A stretch of 64,000 nt of DNA from Yinghuangia elevatio (GTDB lineage: Bacteria; Actinomycetota; Actinomycetes; Streptomycetales; Streptomycetaceae), in contig NZ_JBEZFP010000004.1 of the NCBI RefSeq assembly GCF_040649515.1, positions 68,498-132,497 of the forward strand, in the 5' to 3' direction. Both the position numbers and the translations under genes were made by a program. Shown here in pieces: positions 61,639-64,000 of this stretch. How positions within the stretch are numbered: the stretch's first letter is position 1; every line of letters starts with the position of its first letter. The notes beneath the pieces are model-generated. The model was given only the letters and a program-made list of their open reading frames with translations, was not told the origin of the DNA and did not search any database.

Positions 61639-62442
61639 TCAGACCTTCGCGCGGTTGCGCCGCCCGACGATCTGGCCGGCCACCACGATGGCCACCGCCG
61701 CGAGGAGCATGGCGGAGCCGATCACGTTGATCTGCGGGGGAGTTCCGCGCTGCGCGGCACCCCAGACGAACATCGGGAACGTGACGGTGTCCGGGCCCGC
61801 GTTGAAGTTGGTGATGATGAAGTCGTCGAAGGACAGGGCGAAGGCGAGCATCGCGCCCGCGGCGATGCCGGGCGCGGCGAGCGGCAGCGTGACGCGCAGG
61901 AAGACCTGGACCGGCGATGCGTACAGGTCCCGGGCGGCCTCTTCGAGCGCCGGGTCCATGCCGAGGATGCGGGCCTTGACGGCGGTGACCACGAAGCTGA
62001 CGCAGAAGGTGACGTGGGCGATGAGGATGGTGGTGAAGCCGGCGTCCATGCCCATGCTCAGGAACAGCATGGCGATCGACGCGGCCATCACGATCTCCGG
62101 CATCGCCATCGGCAGGAAGATCAGCGAGTTGACGACGCCGCGCGCCCGGAACCGGTAGCGGGCGAGGGCGAACGCCACGAGGGTGCCGAGCACGGTGGCC
62201 AACAGCGTCGCCAGGATGGCGATCTTGAAGCTGAGCGTCAGCGAGTCGCACATGCCCGACACGCCGCACGGGTCGCTCCACGCCTCGGTGGAGAACTGCG
62301 CCCACTCGTAGTTGTAGCGGCCCTCGGGGTCGTTGAAAGAGAAGACCATCACGACGACGTTCGGCGCCAGCATGTAGACGAGCGTGCCGAGGCCGCACAG
62401 GACGACCAGGTTGCGCCGGATCCAGCCCACCACGGTGCTCAT
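61639..62442 (-). CDS. potC: Polyamine ABC permease PotC
   Basis: 267 residues, six TM helices. The start MSTVVGWIRRNLVVLCGLGT, the VVMVFSFNDPEGRYNYEWA loop and the EAA motif ALEEAARDLYASPVQVF typify PotC. AGAMLAFALSFDDFIITNF is a PotC hallmark. It pairs with PotB in spermidine/putrescine import. ATG at 62442 has GAGGTGGGGG upstream. Confidence 0.9.
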   Translation of the reverse strand: MSTVVGWIRRNLVVLCGLGTLVYMLAPNVVVMVFSFNDPEGRYNYEWAQFSTEAWSDPCGVSGMCDSLTLSFKIAILATLLATVLGTLVAFALARYRFRARGVVNSLIFLPMAMPEIVMAASIAMLFLSMGMDAGFTTILIAHVTFCVSFVVTAVKARILGMDPALEEAARDLYASPVQVFLRVTLPLAAPGIAAGAMLAFALSFDDFIITNFNAGPDTVTFPMFVWGAAQRGTPPQINVIGSAMLLAAVAIVVAGQIVGRRNRAKV

Positions 62443-62515
62443 GCCCCCACCTCGCCGCGCCCGGTGGCCGCGTACCCGAAACACATACTCCGGTTGACTC
62501 GTCGGCTTCGCTCGC

Positions 62516-63454
62516 TCACACCAGGTCCTCCGTTCCGGCGCGGCGGATGTAGACGGTGACGATCGCCAGGATGACCGCCATGAGCACGAACGACAGGGCG
62601 GCGGCGGTGGGGTAGTCGCGTACGCGCAGGTACTCGGACTGGATGACGTTGCCGATCATCGTCTCCCGGGTGGTGCCCAGCAGTTGCGCGTTGATGTAGT
62701 CGCCGGACGCCGGGATGAAGGTGAGCAGCGTGCCGCCCACCACGCCGGGCATGGACAGCGGCAGGGTGACGCGGCGGAAGGTCGCGGCCGGGCTCGCGTA
62801 CAGGTCGCGGGCGGCCTCGTGCAGGCGCGGGTCGATGCGGTCGAGGGACGCGTACAGCGGCAGGATCATGAACGGCAGGAAGTTGTACGTGAGTCCGGTG
62901 ACCACCGCGAGCGGTGTGGCGAGCACACGGTCGCCCTCGGTCAGCCCGAGCGTCGCGGTGGCGCCGGTGATGTGCGCCCAGTTGAGGAAGCCGACGACGG
63001 TGCCGCTGTCGGACAGGATCGTCTTCCAGGCCAGGGTGCGCACCAGGAAGCTGGTGAAGAACGGCGCGATCACCAGGACCAGCAGGAGGTTGCGCCACCG
63101 CCCGGCCCGGAACGCGATCGTGTACGCGAGGGGGTAGGCCAGCACGAGGCACAGCACCGTGGCCACGCCCGCGTAGTAGACCGAGCGCAGGAAGTGCTCG
63201 TCGTATGCCTTGAACGCCTCGCTGAACGTGTCCCACGCCCACGTCACGCTGAAGCCGCTCTCCAGCGACCCCGACGACACCGACATCTTCGCCTGGAAGT
63301 ACAGCGGGACGAGGAAGAAGAACACCAGCCACGCGATGCCGGGCAGCAGCAGGAGGTAGGGCGTACGCCGCAGTTCGCGTCCCGCGCGGATCAGCAGTGA
63401 CGGCGGGGGCGGGGCCTCCGGCGGAGCCGCCGGCTCCTCGGTCAGGGCCGTCAC
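62516..63454 (-). CDS. potB: Polyamine ABC permease PotB
   Basis: 312 residues. Pro-rich cytoplasmic N-terminus, six TM helices, EAA motif RLHEAARDLYASPAATF and the PotB-type TLLTFIPASGDYINAQLLG. The GTG start overlaps the stop of the ATPase gene (GTGA), so the order potA-potB-potC is coupled. The gap to potC is 73 nt. The periplasmic binding protein PotD is not in the window. Confidence 0.92.
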   Translation of the reverse strand: MTALTEEPAAPPEAPPPPSLLIRAGRELRRTPYLLLLPGIAWLVFFFLVPLYFQAKMSVSSGSLESGFSVTWAWDTFSEAFKAYDEHFLRSVYYAGVATVLCLVLAYPLAYTIAFRAGRWRNLLLVLVIAPFFTSFLVRTLAWKTILSDSGTVVGFLNWAHITGATATLGLTEGDRVLATPLAVVTGLTYNFLPFMILPLYASLDRIDPRLHEAARDLYASPAATFRRVTLPLSMPGVVGGTLLTFIPASGDYINAQLLGTTRETMIGNVIQSEYLRVRDYPTAAALSFVLMAVILAIVTVYIRRAGTEDLV

Positions 63455-64000
63455 AGCGCGTCCTCCCCGGTCCCGGCTTCCAGGTCCTGGGCGGCGTCGA
63501 GGCCGAAGCCGTGCCGGGGCGACCAGTGCAGGACGACCTCGTCGCCCACCCGGGGACGCTCGTCGTCGCGGTTCTGGGCGAAGACCACGAGTTCGTGCCC
63601 GCCGGCGGTGCGCACCCGGTACTCGGTCGAGACGCCGATGAAGGCCGCCTCGGTGACCGTGGCATGCAGGTGGTTGAGGCCGTCGACGCCCTCGGGGAGG
63701 GCCTTGGCCATGCTGATCTTCTCGGGGCGTATACCCATCACCAGCTTGTCGCCGGTGGCGGCGCTGCGGTCGGCGGGCAGCGTCATGCGGGTGCCGTGTA
63801 CGTCCAGCAGCAGGTCGGCGCCGCTGCGGCCGGTGACGTCGGCGGGCAGCAGGTTGGACTGGCCGAGGAAGTTGGCGACGAAGGCGGTGCGCGGGGACTC
63901 GTACACGACGACCGGCTGCCCGTCCGGCGAGGTGCAGACGCGGCTGCGGCTCGGCCAGTTCGACGAGGCGATCGCGGCGGCGTCGGCGTACCAGGACATC
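63451..64000 (-). CDS. potA: Polyamine ABC ATPase PotA, C-terminal part (5' end outside window)
   Basis: About 183 codons of the C-terminus are visible. From YESPRTAFVANFLGQSNLL on it is a standard PotA TOBE region: GIRPEKISM, VTEAAFIGVSTEYRV and VVLHWSPRHGFGLDA. The ~35 residues before YESP do not resemble the expected H-loop-to-TOBE linker (normally ...GRIEQLG.P..VYE-type), although their codon use is normal. This may be a divergent or rearranged ATPase end; the core domain is outside the window. Confidence 0.7.
   Translation of the reverse strand, partial: MSWYADAAAIASSNWPSRSRVCTSPDGQPVVVYESPRTAFVANFLGQSNLLPADVTGRSGADLLLDVHGTRMTLPADRSAATGDKLVMGIRPEKISMAKALPEGVDGLNHLHATVTEAAFIGVSTEYRVRTAGGHELVVFAQNRDDERPRVGDEVVLHWSPRHGFGLDAAQDLEAGTGEDAL

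Overview
The window is a GC-rich actinobacterial chromosome segment, most likely from Streptomycetaceae or a close relative. The evidence is codon third positions that are almost all G or C, purine-rich Shine-Dalgarno sites, many ATGA/GTGA gene overlaps, a homodimeric pyruvate dehydrogenase E1, and the gene order aceE - DUF3052 - peroxiredoxin - terD - terD - DUF475 that I know from Streptomyces. The exception is bases 1-2807, a helicase gene with visibly more A/T in third positions that looks foreign. No IS element, CRISPR array, rRNA or origin was seen. There is one tRNA (Val, UAC).

Layout. 1-2.8 kb: 5'-truncated PLD nuclease/SF2 helicase. 2.9-5.8 kb: a saccharopine-dehydrogenase-like reductase and a MerR regulator/aldo-keto reductase pair. 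6.0-11.0 kb: a sugar-type ABC operon (ATPase, lipoprotein, two permeases); the first permease carries an extra extracellular SdrD_B/Cna-B-like domain. 11.1-12.2 kb: an AlkZ-like winged-helix protein. 12.3-15.0 kb: a polar amino acid ABC operon on the minus strand. 15.4-18.1 kb: aceE. 18.6-21.4 kb: DUF1918, DUF3052, a maleylpyruvate-isomerase-like protein and a peroxiredoxin.

21.6-32.2 kb is the main accessory system: a Ter stress locus with two small TerD proteins, a DUF475 membrane protein, a TerD-like protein and a TerD with a long Pro-rich tail. The divergent four-gene operon beside it (CitE-like lyase, PRPP-binding phosphoribosyltransferase, StiP/PELOTA protein, HAD phosphatase) is translationally coupled throughout. 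It matches the predicted Ter-associated nucleoside-like metabolite pathway. A lone TerB-like gene sits at 50.4 kb.

32.3-37.7 kb holds hypothetical, coiled-coil and secreted proteins, tRNA-Val and an SMR pump. 37.8-43.2 kb looks like putrescine/amine catabolism: APC permease, aldehyde dehydrogenase, PuuB-like FAD oxidase and an Lrp regulator, with paired TTGA-N5-TCAA operators between the divergent promoters. 43.3-50.3 kb is an efflux island: an MFS pump, a sensor kinase, a response regulator and an MMPL pump on the minus strand, divergent from a zinc-ribbon/TetR regulator. 50.3-54.4 kb has TerB, YceI, a GntR regulator, a DUF7144-type membrane protein, thioredoxin and a small orphan. 54.6-58.5 kb is a pair of coupled ABC half-transporters. 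58.4-64.0 kb has a DMT transporter and a second polyamine locus: a Tat-exported spermidine-dehydrogenase-like enzyme, PotC, PotB and the 3' end of PotA.

Functional assignments are from reading translations and motifs; no database search was run.
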